Below are positions 8,732 through 16,087 of a stretch of 64,000 nucleotides of DNA, in pieces; the first letter of the stretch is position 1; each line of letters opens with the position of its first letter. Source of the DNA: Agrococcus sp. Marseille-Q4369. Lineage in GTDB: Bacteria > Actinomycetota > Actinomycetes > Actinomycetales > Microbacteriaceae. The DNA is taken from contig NZ_CP070501.1 of assembly GCF_018308945.1 (NCBI RefSeq), positions 992,001-1,056,000 on the forward strand. The letters run 5' to 3'. Under the pieces are notes generated by a model. The model was not told the origin of the DNA. It was given only the letters and a program-made list of their open reading frames with translations, and did no database searches. Made by a program: the position numbers and the translations under genes.

Positions 8732-9184
8732 TCACGGGTTGGGGGTTGCCCCGGTCGGCCACGGCTGCAGGCCACCACGGGCGCTGTCGTACTTGAGGTC
8801 CTGCGGCAGGTCGGGGTGGTTGACGGTGATGGTGAAGTTGTTGCCGTCCGCGCTCGGCGCGATCGTGATGTAGTTCGACTCCGAACGCGAGGGCTGGAAG
8901 CCCTGCGCCTGCAGTTCAGCGAGTGTGTCCAGATCGGTGTACTTGCCGTTCTTGGCGACCGCATACGTCTCCGCCGCAAGCGCCGCGTTCTTCGCGTCCG
9001 ACTCCGCCTCGGCCTGCCAGGCGCTGGTGCGCTGGTTGAGGAAGACGGGGATCGCGATGCCGGCGAGGATGCCGATGATGATGACGACGACGAGGAGCTC
9101 GACGAGGGTGAAGCCGCGCTGCGACTTGCCCTCCTCCTGCAGCATTGCGCGGCGGTCGCCGAGCAGCTGAAGCATCTTCTGCAT
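8732..9184 (-). CDS. pilA: Major type IV pilin (prepilin) PilA-like
   Basis: 150 residues. A 24-residue leader ends KSQRG|FTLVELLVVVII, a perfect class III cleavage site: Gly -1, Phe +1, Glu +5, followed by the N-terminal polymerisation helix to about residue 60. The C-terminal globular domain is short and lacks the C-terminal disulphide loop of proteobacterial pilins (no cysteine). Size and position next to pilC make it the likely major subunit. The gap to pilC (9185-9253) and to the PilV-like gene (8666-8731) are the only sizeable spaces in the operon, so its mRNA may be separately stabilised or initiated. Confidence 0.9.
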   Translation of the reverse strand: MQKMLQLLGDRRAMLQEEGKSQRGFTLVELLVVVIIIGILAGIAIPVFLNQRTSAWQAEAESDAKNAALAAETYAVAKNGKYTDLDTLAELQAQGFQPSRSESNYITIAPSADGNNFTITVNHPDLPQDLKYDSARGGLQPWPTGATPNP

Positions 9185-9253
9185 GATGGGTGGTTCCTTA
9201 CTTGTTGGGGTTGGGGTTGGGACAGGGGAAGGGATACGTGTGGGTCGAGCGGG

Positions 9254-10480
9254 TCAGTTGATCTGCTCGAAGATGGAGAAGACAGGCATGTAGAGGGCGA
9301 TGATCATGCCGCCGATGAGTGCGCCGACGCCCGCGATGAGGATGGGCTCGATGATCGACGTCATCTGCGCGGTTGTGGACTCGATGTCGCTGTCGTAGGA
9401 GTCGGCGATCTTCGAGAGCATGAGCTCCATCGAGCCGGCGTCCTCGCCGACCGCAACCATCTGCACGACCATCGGCGGGAAGACGGGCTCCTGCGCGAGC
9501 TGCTCGGCGACCGGGCGCCCCTCCCGCACGGCGTCGGCGATGCGGTTCGACGCCTGCAGGATGACGCTGTTGCCCGAGATCTCGCCCACGACCTGCAGCG
9601 CGAGTACGATCGGCACGCCCGCCTTCAGCAGCGCCGCGAAATTGCGGGTGAACCGGGTGAGGGCGATCTTGCGCAGCAGGTCGCCGAAGACGGGGAGCTT
9701 CAGCAGCGCCGGGTCGAGCACCGCTCGCACCTCGGGCGCGTGCTTGTTCTTGCCCCACCAGACGCTGAAGGCGATCGCCGCGACGATGAGCAGCGGGCCG
9801 AGCCACACCATGTTCGCCGAGATGGTGACGAGGATCTGCGTCGGCAGCGGCAGCGCTCCCCCGAGGTCGGCGAACATGCCCTCGAAGATCGGCACGATGA
9901 ACCAGATCATCGCGATGACGGCGACGATCGCCATGCCGACGACCACGATCGGGTAGGCCATCGCCGACTGCACGGTGCTCTTGAGCTTGACCTCCTTCTC
10001 GAAGGCCGTCGCGACCGCGTCGAGCGCGTCGTCGAGGAAGCCGCCCGTCTCGCCCGCGGCGATGAGGTGGATCATGAGCGGCGGGAAGACGTTCCGGTGC
10101 TTGCCGAACGCCTGCGAGAGCGTGCCGCCGGTCTCGATGTCGCCGCGCACCTCGGTGAGCACCTTCGCGAGCGTCTTGTTGTCCGTCTGCTCCGAGAGGA
10201 TGTGGAGGGTGCGGAGGAGCGACAGGCCGGCGCCGATCATGGTCGACATCTGTCGCGCCATGACCGAGAGGTCCTTGAGCTTGACGGCCTGACCGATGTT
10301 GAGGTTGATCTCGCGGTTGAGGCCAGTGCCCATCGCCGACTCGTCGACGCTCACGGGCGAGAGGCCCATGTCGCGCATGCGCGAGAGCGCCGCCGCCTGC
10401 GTGGGCGCGTCGAGCTTGCCCTTGACGAGCTTGCCGTCGCGCTCGCGGCCCTTGTAGGCCCACGTCTTCGTCGAGGTCAT
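9254..10480 (-). CDS. pilC: Type IV pilus platform protein PilC (GspF family)
   Basis: 408 residues, the family length. Two copies of the T2SSF domain (about 75-195 and 280-400) each with hydrophobic helices near 170-235 and at the C-terminus. Recognisable PilC phrases are VMARQMSTMIGAGLSLL and, in the second half, RKIALTRFTRNFAALLKAG. PilC is the inner-membrane platform turned by PilB (extension) and PilT (retraction). The start overlaps the pilT stop by 4 bp. Confidence 0.95.
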   Translation of the reverse strand: MTSTKTWAYKGRERDGKLVKGKLDAPTQAAALSRMRDMGLSPVSVDESAMGTGLNREINLNIGQAVKLKDLSVMARQMSTMIGAGLSLLRTLHILSEQTDNKTLAKVLTEVRGDIETGGTLSQAFGKHRNVFPPLMIHLIAAGETGGFLDDALDAVATAFEKEVKLKSTVQSAMAYPIVVVGMAIVAVIAMIWFIVPIFEGMFADLGGALPLPTQILVTISANMVWLGPLLIVAAIAFSVWWGKNKHAPEVRAVLDPALLKLPVFGDLLRKIALTRFTRNFAALLKAGVPIVLALQVVGEISGNSVILQASNRIADAVREGRPVAEQLAQEPVFPPMVVQMVAVGEDAGSMELMLSKIADSYDSDIESTTAQMTSIIEPILIAGVGALIGGMIIALYMPVFSIFEQIN

Positions 10481-11715
10481 CGCTGCCCCCTCGAGAAGGA
10501 GTCGCCGAAGTCGACGCCCGTGTCGAGCGCGGGAGCGATGCCGCCGGTCGCGAGCATGCCGCGCAGCTCGTCGACGTTGTGCGCCTTCTCGCGCGCCGCA
10601 TCCTCCTTGATGACCCCGCGGTTCACGAGCTCAGCGAGGTGCTGGTCGAGCGTGCGCATGCCGAGCGAGGCGCCCGACTGCAGCGCGCTGCCGATCTGGT
10701 GGATCTGGCCCTCGCGGATGAGGTTCGAGACCGCCGACGTGGCGATGAGGATCTCGCTCGCCGCGACGCGGCCCTTGCCGCTCGCGCGCGGCACGAGCGT
10801 CTGGCAGACGATGCCCTGCAGCGTCGCGGCGAGCTGCGCACGCACCTGGCCCTGCTGGTGCGGCGGGTAGACGTCGATGATGCGGTCGATCGTCTGCGCC
10901 GCCGACTGCGTGTGCAGGGTCGCGAAGACGAGGTGGCCGGTCTCGGCCGCGGTGAGGGCGACCGAGATCGTCTCGAGGTCGCGCATCTCGCCGACGAGGA
11001 TGACGTCGGGGTCCTGGCGCAGCACGTGCTTGAGCGCCGCCGCGAACGAGTGGGTGTCATGCCCGACCTCGCGCTGGTTGACGACCGCCTTCTTGTGCTG
11101 GTGCATGAACTCGATCGGGTCCTCGACCGTCACGATGTGCTCCGCGCGCGTGCGGTTGATGAGGTCGATGAGCGCCGCGAGCGTCGTCGACTTGCCCGAG
11201 CCGGTGGGACCGGTGACGAGCACGAGCCCGCGCGGCAGGGTCGCGAAGCGCGTGATGCCCGCCGGGAGGTCGAGCTCCTCCACCGTGCGGATGCGCGTGG
11301 GGATGAGGCGGAAGGCCGCGCCCCGCGCGGAGCGCTGCTGGTAGATGTTGACGCGGAACCGCGCCTCGGCGCTCAGGTCGTAGGCGAAGTCGAGCTCGAG
11401 CTCCTGCTCGAAGATCTCGCGCTGCTCGGGCGTCATGATGGCGGTGAGCGCCGCCTGCACGCGCGCGGCCGCCCAGACGCCGTACTCCTCGAGCGGCAGG
11501 AGCTTGCCGTCCAGGCGCATCGTCGGATGCGCATCCGCCGTCACGTGCAGGTCGGACGCGCCGGCGCGCACGACGGCCTCGAGCGCGAGCAGCAGGTCGC
11601 CGTCGCTGCCGGTCGGGGTCGGGAAGGCGGTCGAAGCGGGAGCCGGCGACTCGGTCTGCGCCCACTGCTGGCGCAGCGCCGCACGCGTCGGCATGCCCTG
11701 GACGTCGATGCTCAT
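10477..11715 (-). CDS. pilT: Type IV pilus retraction ATPase PilT
   Basis: 412 residues from ATG 11715, which overlaps the pilB stop as ATGA; a longer open frame exists but would overlap pilB. Motifs: Walker A GPTGSGKSTTLAAL, Asp box EDPIEF, Walker B VILVGEMRD and the His box around GHLVFATLHTQSAAQTI. There is no tetracysteine zinc site, which separates it from PilB. PilT hexamers depolymerise pili and so give twitching or DNA uptake. Its presence argues that the pili are retractable. An Ala/Glu-rich tail extends the C-terminus. Confidence 0.95.
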   Translation of the reverse strand: MSIDVQGMPTRAALRQQWAQTESPAPASTAFPTPTGSDGDLLLALEAVVRAGASDLHVTADAHPTMRLDGKLLPLEEYGVWAAARVQAALTAIMTPEQREIFEQELELDFAYDLSAEARFRVNIYQQRSARGAAFRLIPTRIRTVEELDLPAGITRFATLPRGLVLVTGPTGSGKSTTLAALIDLINRTRAEHIVTVEDPIEFMHQHKKAVVNQREVGHDTHSFAAALKHVLRQDPDVILVGEMRDLETISVALTAAETGHLVFATLHTQSAAQTIDRIIDVYPPHQQGQVRAQLAATLQGIVCQTLVPRASGKGRVAASEILIATSAVSNLIREGQIHQIGSALQSGASLGMRTLDQHLAELVNRGVIKEDAAREKAHNVDELRGMLATGGIAPALDTGVDFGDSFSRGQR

Positions 11716-13382
11716 ACGATCACCCGCTGCACTTCCTCGACCGTCGTGAGGCCGAGCGTCGCCTTCTCCCACGCGTCCTGCCGCAGCGAGCGCATGCCCT
11801 GCTGCGCGGCGACGCGCGCGACGTCGGAGGTCGAGGCGCGCTCGACCGTGAGCCGCTCGATCTCCTCCGAGACGGTCATGACCTCGTGGATCGCGATGCG
11901 GCCGCGGTAGCCGGTGCCGGAGCAGTGGGTGCAGCCGACCGCGCGGTGCACGCCGAGCTGGCCGCCGACCTCGAAGCCCATCGCCGCGAACTGCTCAGGG
12001 CTGCGGAGGTCGGGCTCCTTGCAGCGGTCGCAGAGGCGGCGCGCGAGGCGCTGGGCGACGACGCAGTCGAGGGCCGAGCCGACGAGGAAGGGCTCGATGC
12101 CCATCTCGGTCAGTCGCGTGACGGCGCTCGGGGCGTCGTTCGTGTGGAGCGTCGAGAGCACGAGATGGCCGGTGAGCGACGCCTCGATCGCGATCTGCGC
12201 CGTCTCGTGGTCGCGGATCTCGCCGATGAGCACAACGTCGGGGTCGGAGCGCAGGATCGAGCGCAGCGCGGCCGCGAACGTGAGACCCGCCTTCGCGTGC
12301 ACTTGCACCTGGTTGACCCCGGGCATCCGGTACTCGACCGGATCCTCGACCGTGATGACGTTGACCTCGGTGCGCGCGACGGCGTTGAGGGTCGTGTAGA
12401 GCGTCGTCGACTTGCCGGATCCGGTGGGCCCGGTGACGAGGATCATGCCGTAGGGCTTCTTGTACGACGCCTGGTAGCGCTCGAAGTTGTGCGGCAGCAG
12501 GCCGAGGTCGGAGAGCTGGAGCTGCGTGCCGCCGGTGTCGAGGATGCGCATCACGACCTTCTCGCCCCACACCGTCGGCAGCGTCGCGACGCGGAGGTCG
12601 ACCTTGCGGCCGCCGTGCATGACCGACATGCGGCCGTCCTGCGGGCGGCGGCGCTCGGCGATGTCGATGTCGCTCATGATCTTGAGGCGAGAGATGATGC
12701 CCTGCTGCATCGTCTTCGGGGCCGACTGCATCTCGTGCAGCACGCCGTCGACGCGGAAGCGCACGCGCACCGATGACTCGCCGGGCTCGATGTGGATGTC
12801 GCTCGCGCGGTCCTGCACGGCCTGGTTGACGAGCAGGTTGACGAAGCGCACGATCGGGGCGTCCTCGTCGGCGGCGTCGGCCATGCCGAAGCCGAAGGGG
12901 TCGGCGGCGCCCGCTGCCTCCTGCTCCTCCTGGATTGTGGAGGTGATGTCGCTCAGCTCGGAGTCGGCGCGGTGGAAGCGGTCGATCGCTGCGAGCAGGT
13001 CGCCGCGCTCGGCGACGACGGGCTCGACGGCGAGGCCGGAGGCCTGGCGCACGTCGTCGATCGCGAGCACGTCGGCGGGGTCGGTCATCGCGACGACGAG
13101 CCGGCCCTCCTCGTGCGCGACGGGGAGGAGGATGTGCCGGCGCGCGATCGCGCTCGGCACCCGGGAGGCGGCGGCTCGGTCGACGTTCATCTCGCTCACG
13201 ACGACGAACGGGAGGCCGGCCTGCTCGGCGCGCACTCGCGCGGCCTGGGCGCCAGTGATGGTGCCGTCCTCGACGAGGGCGCGGATGGCTCCCTCGTCGT
13301 CGAGGCCGGCGGCGAGCAGCTGGTCGCGGCGAGCTATCGAAAGCTCGCCGCGACGAGCCAGCAAGTACGTCAGCGACGCCAT
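11712..13382 (-). CDS. pilB: Type IV pilus extension ATPase PilB (GspE family)
   Basis: 556 residues from the ATG at 13382 (MASLTYLLARRGEL, the usual PilB opening); the frame is open to 13439, so a longer start is possible. An N-terminal MshEN domain (about 1-150), then the GspE ATPase: Walker A GPTGSGKSTTLYTTL, Asp box EDPVEYRMPG, Walker B VVLIGEIRD and a zinc site of two Cys pairs (CDRC and CTHC about 28 residues apart). It powers pilus extension on PilC. First gene of the operon; promoter expected in 13383-13803. Confidence 0.95.
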   Translation of the reverse strand: MASLTYLLARRGELSIARRDQLLAAGLDDEGAIRALVEDGTITGAQAARVRAEQAGLPFVVVSEMNVDRAAASRVPSAIARRHILLPVAHEEGRLVVAMTDPADVLAIDDVRQASGLAVEPVVAERGDLLAAIDRFHRADSELSDITSTIQEEQEAAGAADPFGFGMADAADEDAPIVRFVNLLVNQAVQDRASDIHIEPGESSVRVRFRVDGVLHEMQSAPKTMQQGIISRLKIMSDIDIAERRRPQDGRMSVMHGGRKVDLRVATLPTVWGEKVVMRILDTGGTQLQLSDLGLLPHNFERYQASYKKPYGMILVTGPTGSGKSTTLYTTLNAVARTEVNVITVEDPVEYRMPGVNQVQVHAKAGLTFAAALRSILRSDPDVVLIGEIRDHETAQIAIEASLTGHLVLSTLHTNDAPSAVTRLTEMGIEPFLVGSALDCVVAQRLARRLCDRCKEPDLRSPEQFAAMGFEVGGQLGVHRAVGCTHCSGTGYRGRIAIHEVMTVSEEIERLTVERASTSDVARVAAQQGMRSLRQDAWEKATLGLTTVEEVQRVIV

Positions 13383-13803
13383 GGCGTCCGCGCATTCTTG
13401 CGCGCCGAGCGATCGGCGCAGGGCGCATCGATCGCACACGACTGTGCGTACATCTCAGGGACCTTCGTGACAGGGCCTTGGAGCTGGGGGCTCCGGTGCT
13501 GGGGTGCTTCGATCGATCCTGGGGAGATCGACCGCCGTGAGAGTGGCACACCGATTGCTCGGCACGCAACATTCATGATGCTCAGGGATTCCTCAGGGCT
13601 CCGGGTGCTCCCTCAGCATTCGTGCGGATGGGGCACGTTCGGCTTGACCGAGTCGGTCGCCGAGCGCAGACTTGCGACGCCGTCGCGCCTGCGCCGGCAC
13701 CGAACCGACGGAGCACGACGGCGCATCCGAGCCCGGCCGTGCCCCAGTGGGCGGGCGGCTGCGCACGGATCCGAGCTGCCGATCCTCGCCCCAGTGAGGC
13801 CCC
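13383..13803. promoter_or_regulatory. Divergent intergenic region between pil operon and tetR gene
   Basis: 421 bp with no convincing gene. It must hold the promoter of the pil operon (minus) and of the TetR gene (plus). Visible structure is limited: a short inverted repeat GCACA/TGTGC near 13435, and an imperfect 10-bp inverted repeat ATGCTCAGGG/CCCTCAGCAT around 13577-13620 with CTCAGGG also directly repeated. I cannot place promoters or an operator with confidence. Confidence 0.4.
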
Positions 13804-14442
13804 ATGTCCCAGACAGCACCGACCGGCGCCGACGATGAGCCGATGCTCGGCCTTCGCGAGCGCAAGAAGCGCCTGACGCGGCGCACGATCGCCGAGGCGG
13901 CCTTCGAGCTCACGCTCGAGCGCGGCCTCGACGGCGTGACGATCGACCAGATCGCCGAGCGCGCCTTCGTCTCGCCGCGCACCGTGTCGAACTACTTCCC
14001 CTCCAAGGAGGCCGCAGTGCTCGCGGTCGACGGCCACGCGCCGCTCGACCTCCTGCACGGCCTCGAGTCACGGCCCGCCGACGAGCCCCCGCTGCAGTCG
14101 CTGCGCGAGACGCTCGTCGCGCGCATGCGCGGCATGAGCAAGGCCGATGCGAAGGTGCTGCGGCGGCGCGAGGAGCTCATCGACCGGCACCCCGCGCTGC
14201 AGCTGCAGCGCGCGGCGCAGTACGACTCGTTCGAGGATGCGGTGCGGGCGCTGGTCGCGGAGCGCGCGGGCCTCGATGCCGAGGCCGACCGCTACCCGCG
14301 GCTCGTCGCCGGCGCGGCGAGCACGGCGGTCAAGACGGCGATGCGCATGTGGATGCACGCCGACGGGGGCGCGAGCGAGATCGCCGAGCTCATCGACCGG
14401 GCGTTCCACGACCTCGAGGCGGGCTTGAGCTCGGCCGAGTGA
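13804..14442 (+). CDS. TetR-family transcriptional regulator
   Basis: 212 residues. The N-terminal DNA-binding domain (about 18-65) has the TetR helix-turn-helix: LTRRTIAEAAFELTLERG, then GVTIDQIAERAFVSPRTVSNYFPSKEAAV, including the Y-F-x-S-K motif. The C-terminal ligand domain is helical and not assigned. Divergent from the pil operon, so it might control it or itself (inference from position only). A tRNA gene follows 60 bp downstream. Confidence 0.9.
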   Translation: MSQTAPTGADDEPMLGLRERKKRLTRRTIAEAAFELTLERGLDGVTIDQIAERAFVSPRTVSNYFPSKEAAVLAVDGHAPLDLLHGLESRPADEPPLQSLRETLVARMRGMSKADAKVLRRREELIDRHPALQLQRAAQYDSFEDAVRALVAERAGLDAEADRYPRLVAGAASTAVKTAMRMWMHADGGASEIAELIDRAFHDLEAGLSSAE

Positions 14443-14505
14443 GCCGGCGGTCGGGCGGCTCGTCGCCGCGGTGGTAGATTGATCGACGCTGCCTCGGGCA
14501 GCCCG

Positions 14506-14578
14506 GCCCCCATAGCTCAGGGGATAGAGCGTCTGCCTCCGGAGCAGAAGGCCGCAGGTTCGAATCCTGCTGGGGGCA
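14506..14578 (+). tRNA. tRNA-Arg (anticodon CCG)
   Basis: 73 nt that fold into a full cloverleaf. The acceptor stem is GCCCCCA paired with TGGGGGC, the D arm starts TAGCTCAG, the anticodon stem TCTGC/GCAGA encloses the 7-nt loop CTCCGGA (anticodon CCG), and the T arm contains GGTTCGAATCC. The discriminator is A. The downstream bases are CCG, so CCA is not fully encoded and must be added after transcription. Confidence 0.97.
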
Positions 14579-14661
14579 CCGACAGGCGCTGTCGACGGAA
14601 CACACACCCCGCGGCCCCGCAACACACAGTGGGCGCATCGGGCCGCCAGGACGAAAGCACG

Positions 14662-14667
14662 TAGGGT
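14662..14667 (+). promoter_or_regulatory. Putative -10 box of a leaderless transcript (second tetR)
   Basis: TAGGGT, a 7-nt spacer, then ATG at 14675 with no ribosome binding site between. It separates the regulator's transcription from the tRNA upstream. Pattern-based. Confidence 0.45.
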
Positions 14668-14674
14668 TTGCCGC

Positions 14675-15265
14675 ATGGGACGACCTCGCCTCCACGATGA
14701 GCACTTGCGCCAGCGCCTGCTCGAAGCCGCCACGGATCTGATGGCGGTCGAGGGCCCCGACTTCTCGCTGCGCCCGCTCGTCGCCTCGGTCGGCACGTCC
14801 ACGTCGGCGGTCTACTCGCTCTTCGGCTCGCGCGGCGAGCTCGTCGAGGCGATCACCGTCCGCGCCGCCCGCTCCTTCGTCGATGCGCAGCACGCGATCG
14901 AGGCGGAGGAGCCCGCAGAGCTCGTGCCCGCGCTCGCGCATGCGATGCGCTCGTGGGCACGCGAGCACTCCGCGATGTTCCAGGTGGTGTTCGGCCGCAG
15001 CGAGGACTCCCCCGCCGTCGACGAGGCGCGCGAGAGCACGACCGACCCGCTGCTGCACGCCGTGACCGCGGCGATCGACGCCGGCACGCTGCACGGCGAC
15101 CCCGTGACCGCCATGCGCACGATCTTCGCGAGCGTGCACGGCTTCATCACGCTCGAGCTGCTCGGCCTCTACCCCGCCGAGCAGGCCGACGACCTCTTCG
15201 ACGCGCTGCTCGCGGCGATCTGGCGCAGCTGGGCCTCGACCGAGGTGGAGAGCGCCGTCGCCTGA
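14675..15265 (+). CDS. TetR-family transcriptional regulator with WHG-type ligand domain
   Basis: 196 residues. It opens with MGRPRLHDEHLRQRLLEAA, and the helix-turn-helix reads FSLRPLVASVGTSTSAVYSLFGSRGELVEAI (about 29-60). The C-terminal half has the pattern of the TetR WHG domain (AREHSAMFQVVFGRS; IFASVHGFITLELLG). Ligand and target are unknown. It lies 42 bp ahead of the csoR gene on the same strand, but csoR has its own promoter with a copper operator. Confidence 0.9.
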   Translation: MGRPRLHDEHLRQRLLEAATDLMAVEGPDFSLRPLVASVGTSTSAVYSLFGSRGELVEAITVRAARSFVDAQHAIEAEEPAELVPALAHAMRSWAREHSAMFQVVFGRSEDSPAVDEARESTTDPLLHAVTAAIDAGTLHGDPVTAMRTIFASVHGFITLELLGLYPAEQADDLFDALLAAIWRSWASTEVESAVA

Positions 15266-15277
15266 CCCTTGTAGCGC

Positions 15278-15294
15278 ATACCCCTCGGGGGTAT
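15278..15294 (+). promoter_or_regulatory. CsoR-type copper operator over the csoR promoter
   Basis: ATACCCCTCGGGGGTAT is a perfect palindrome with 7-bp arms and a 3-bp centre. A -10 like TATGAT begins at 15291 inside its right arm, so a bound repressor would block the promoter of the csoR-copZ pair. The same arms recur at 16061. Known CsoR operators are GC-rich palindromes of this TACCCC/GGGGTA form. Confidence 0.8.
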
Positions 15295-15306
15295 GATGGG
15301 CGCATC

Positions 15307-15603
15307 ATGATCGACCACTCGGCGCCCGGCTACTCGGCTGACAAGGCTGCGCTCCTCAAGCGCCTGCGTCGCGCCGAGGGCCAGGTGCGCGGCGTCGCCC
15401 GCATGGTCGACGAGGACGCCTACTGCATCGACATCCTGACCCAGGTGTCGGCCGCGACGAAGGCGCTCGAGACGGTCGCGCTCCAGCTGCTCGAGGATCA
15501 CCTCGCGCACTGCGTCGCCGAGGCGGCAGAGCGCGGCGGCCCCGTCGCGCAGGAGAAGCTGAGCGAGGCGAGCGCCGCGATCGCGCGCCTCGTGCGGTCG
15601 TGA
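15307..15603 (+). CDS. csoR: Copper-sensing transcriptional repressor CsoR
   Basis: 98 residues, all-helical CsoR/RcnR family. The Cu(I) ligand set is visible with the right spacing: C40 in DAYCIDIL, H65 and C69 in EDHLAHC. The N-terminal LLKRLRRAEGQVRGVARMV segment is the family hallmark. Cu(I) binding releases the repressor from its palindromic operators, here at 15278 and 16061. The ATG at 15307 is only a few bases behind the expected transcription start, so the mRNA is nearly leaderless. It is 31 bp upstream of the copper chaperone gene, likely one transcript. Confidence 0.95.
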   Translation: MIDHSAPGYSADKAALLKRLRRAEGQVRGVARMVDEDAYCIDILTQVSAATKALETVALQLLEDHLAHCVAEAAERGGPVAQEKLSEASAAIARLVRS

Positions 15604-15621
15604 CCCCGATCCGCCTCACCT

Positions 15622-15628
15622 AGGAAGG
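15622..15628 (+). promoter_or_regulatory. Ribosome binding site of copZ
   Basis: AGGAAGG lies seven bases before ATG 15635 and supports that start for the chaperone gene. Confidence 0.6.
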
Positions 15629-15634
15629 CAACCC

Positions 15635-15958
15635 ATGCTGCAGAACATCGAGATCATGTCGACCCCCGCCGAGGCCGACGCGCAGCCCCAGGCCGGCGGC
15701 TGCTGCGGCGGCGCGTGCCACGCGCCCGCACCGGCTGCCGACGGCGCCGTCTCGCAGTCCTTCGAGGTCGAGGGCATGACGTGCGGCCACTGCGTCTCGT
15801 CGGTCACCGAGGAGCTCTCGGGCCTCGCGGGCGTCGAGGGCGTCGAGGTCGAGCTCGTCCCCGGCGGCCGCTCGACGGTCACGGTGGCGTCGGATGCGGC
15901 ACTGCGCGTCGACGACGTGCGCGCGGCCGTGAGCGAGGCTGGCTACACGCTCGTCTGA
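15635..15958 (+). CDS. copZ: Copper chaperone (heavy-metal-associated domain protein, CopZ-like)
   Basis: 107 residues. The C-terminal 67 residues are one HMA domain with the Cu-binding loop GMTCGHC (C50, C53). The N-terminal 40 residues are an added tail with three clustered cysteines and a histidine (GGCCGGACHA, residues 21-30) that could be a second metal site; standard CopZ proteins lack this. It should carry Cu(I) to the CopA ATPase encoded next. The stretch from 15307 to here is likely co-transcribed, ending at the hairpin at 15971. Confidence 0.9.
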   Translation: MLQNIEIMSTPAEADAQPQAGGCCGGACHAPAPAADGAVSQSFEVEGMTCGHCVSSVTEELSGLAGVEGVEVELVPGGRSTVTVASDAALRVDDVRAAVSEAGYTLV

Positions 15959-15970
15959 GCGATGGCTTCG

Positions 15971-16005
15971 AGAGCGCCGGCTTCCCTTGAGGGGGCCGGC
16001 GCTCT
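15971..16005 (+). terminator. Intrinsic terminator-like hairpin after copZ
   Basis: AGAGCGCCGGC at 15971-15981 pairs perfectly with GCCGGCGCTCT at 15995-16005 around a 13-nt loop, 13 bp after the copZ stop. It precedes a short T-containing run. It separates csoR-copZ from copA, which has its own promoter. Confidence 0.65.
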
Positions 16006-16006
16006 T

Positions 16007-16048
16007 GGTCTCGACACGACCGGCTGCGCCGGTTCACTCGACCAACGG
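16007..16048. repeat. REP-like intergenic repeat
   Basis: Begins GGTCTCGACACG, has a central palindrome ACCGGCTGCGCCGGT and ends CACTCGACCAACGG. This matches the elements around 32684-32721 (TCTCGATACG ... CTACTCGATCAACGG). The edges are conserved while the internal palindrome varies. Confidence 0.55.
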
Positions 16049-16060
16049 GTGATGGCGACC

Positions 16061-16079
16061 GATACCCCTGGGGGGTATC
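16061..16079 (+). promoter_or_regulatory. CsoR-type copper operator over the copA promoter
   Basis: GATACCCCTGGGGGGTATC is a perfect palindrome with 8-bp arms and a TGG centre. The -10 candidate TATCGT starts at 16076 inside its right arm, and the copA ATG follows after six more bases, so copA is probably leaderless and directly blocked by CsoR in the absence of copper. Confidence 0.82.
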
Positions 16080-16087
16080 GTCGTGGC

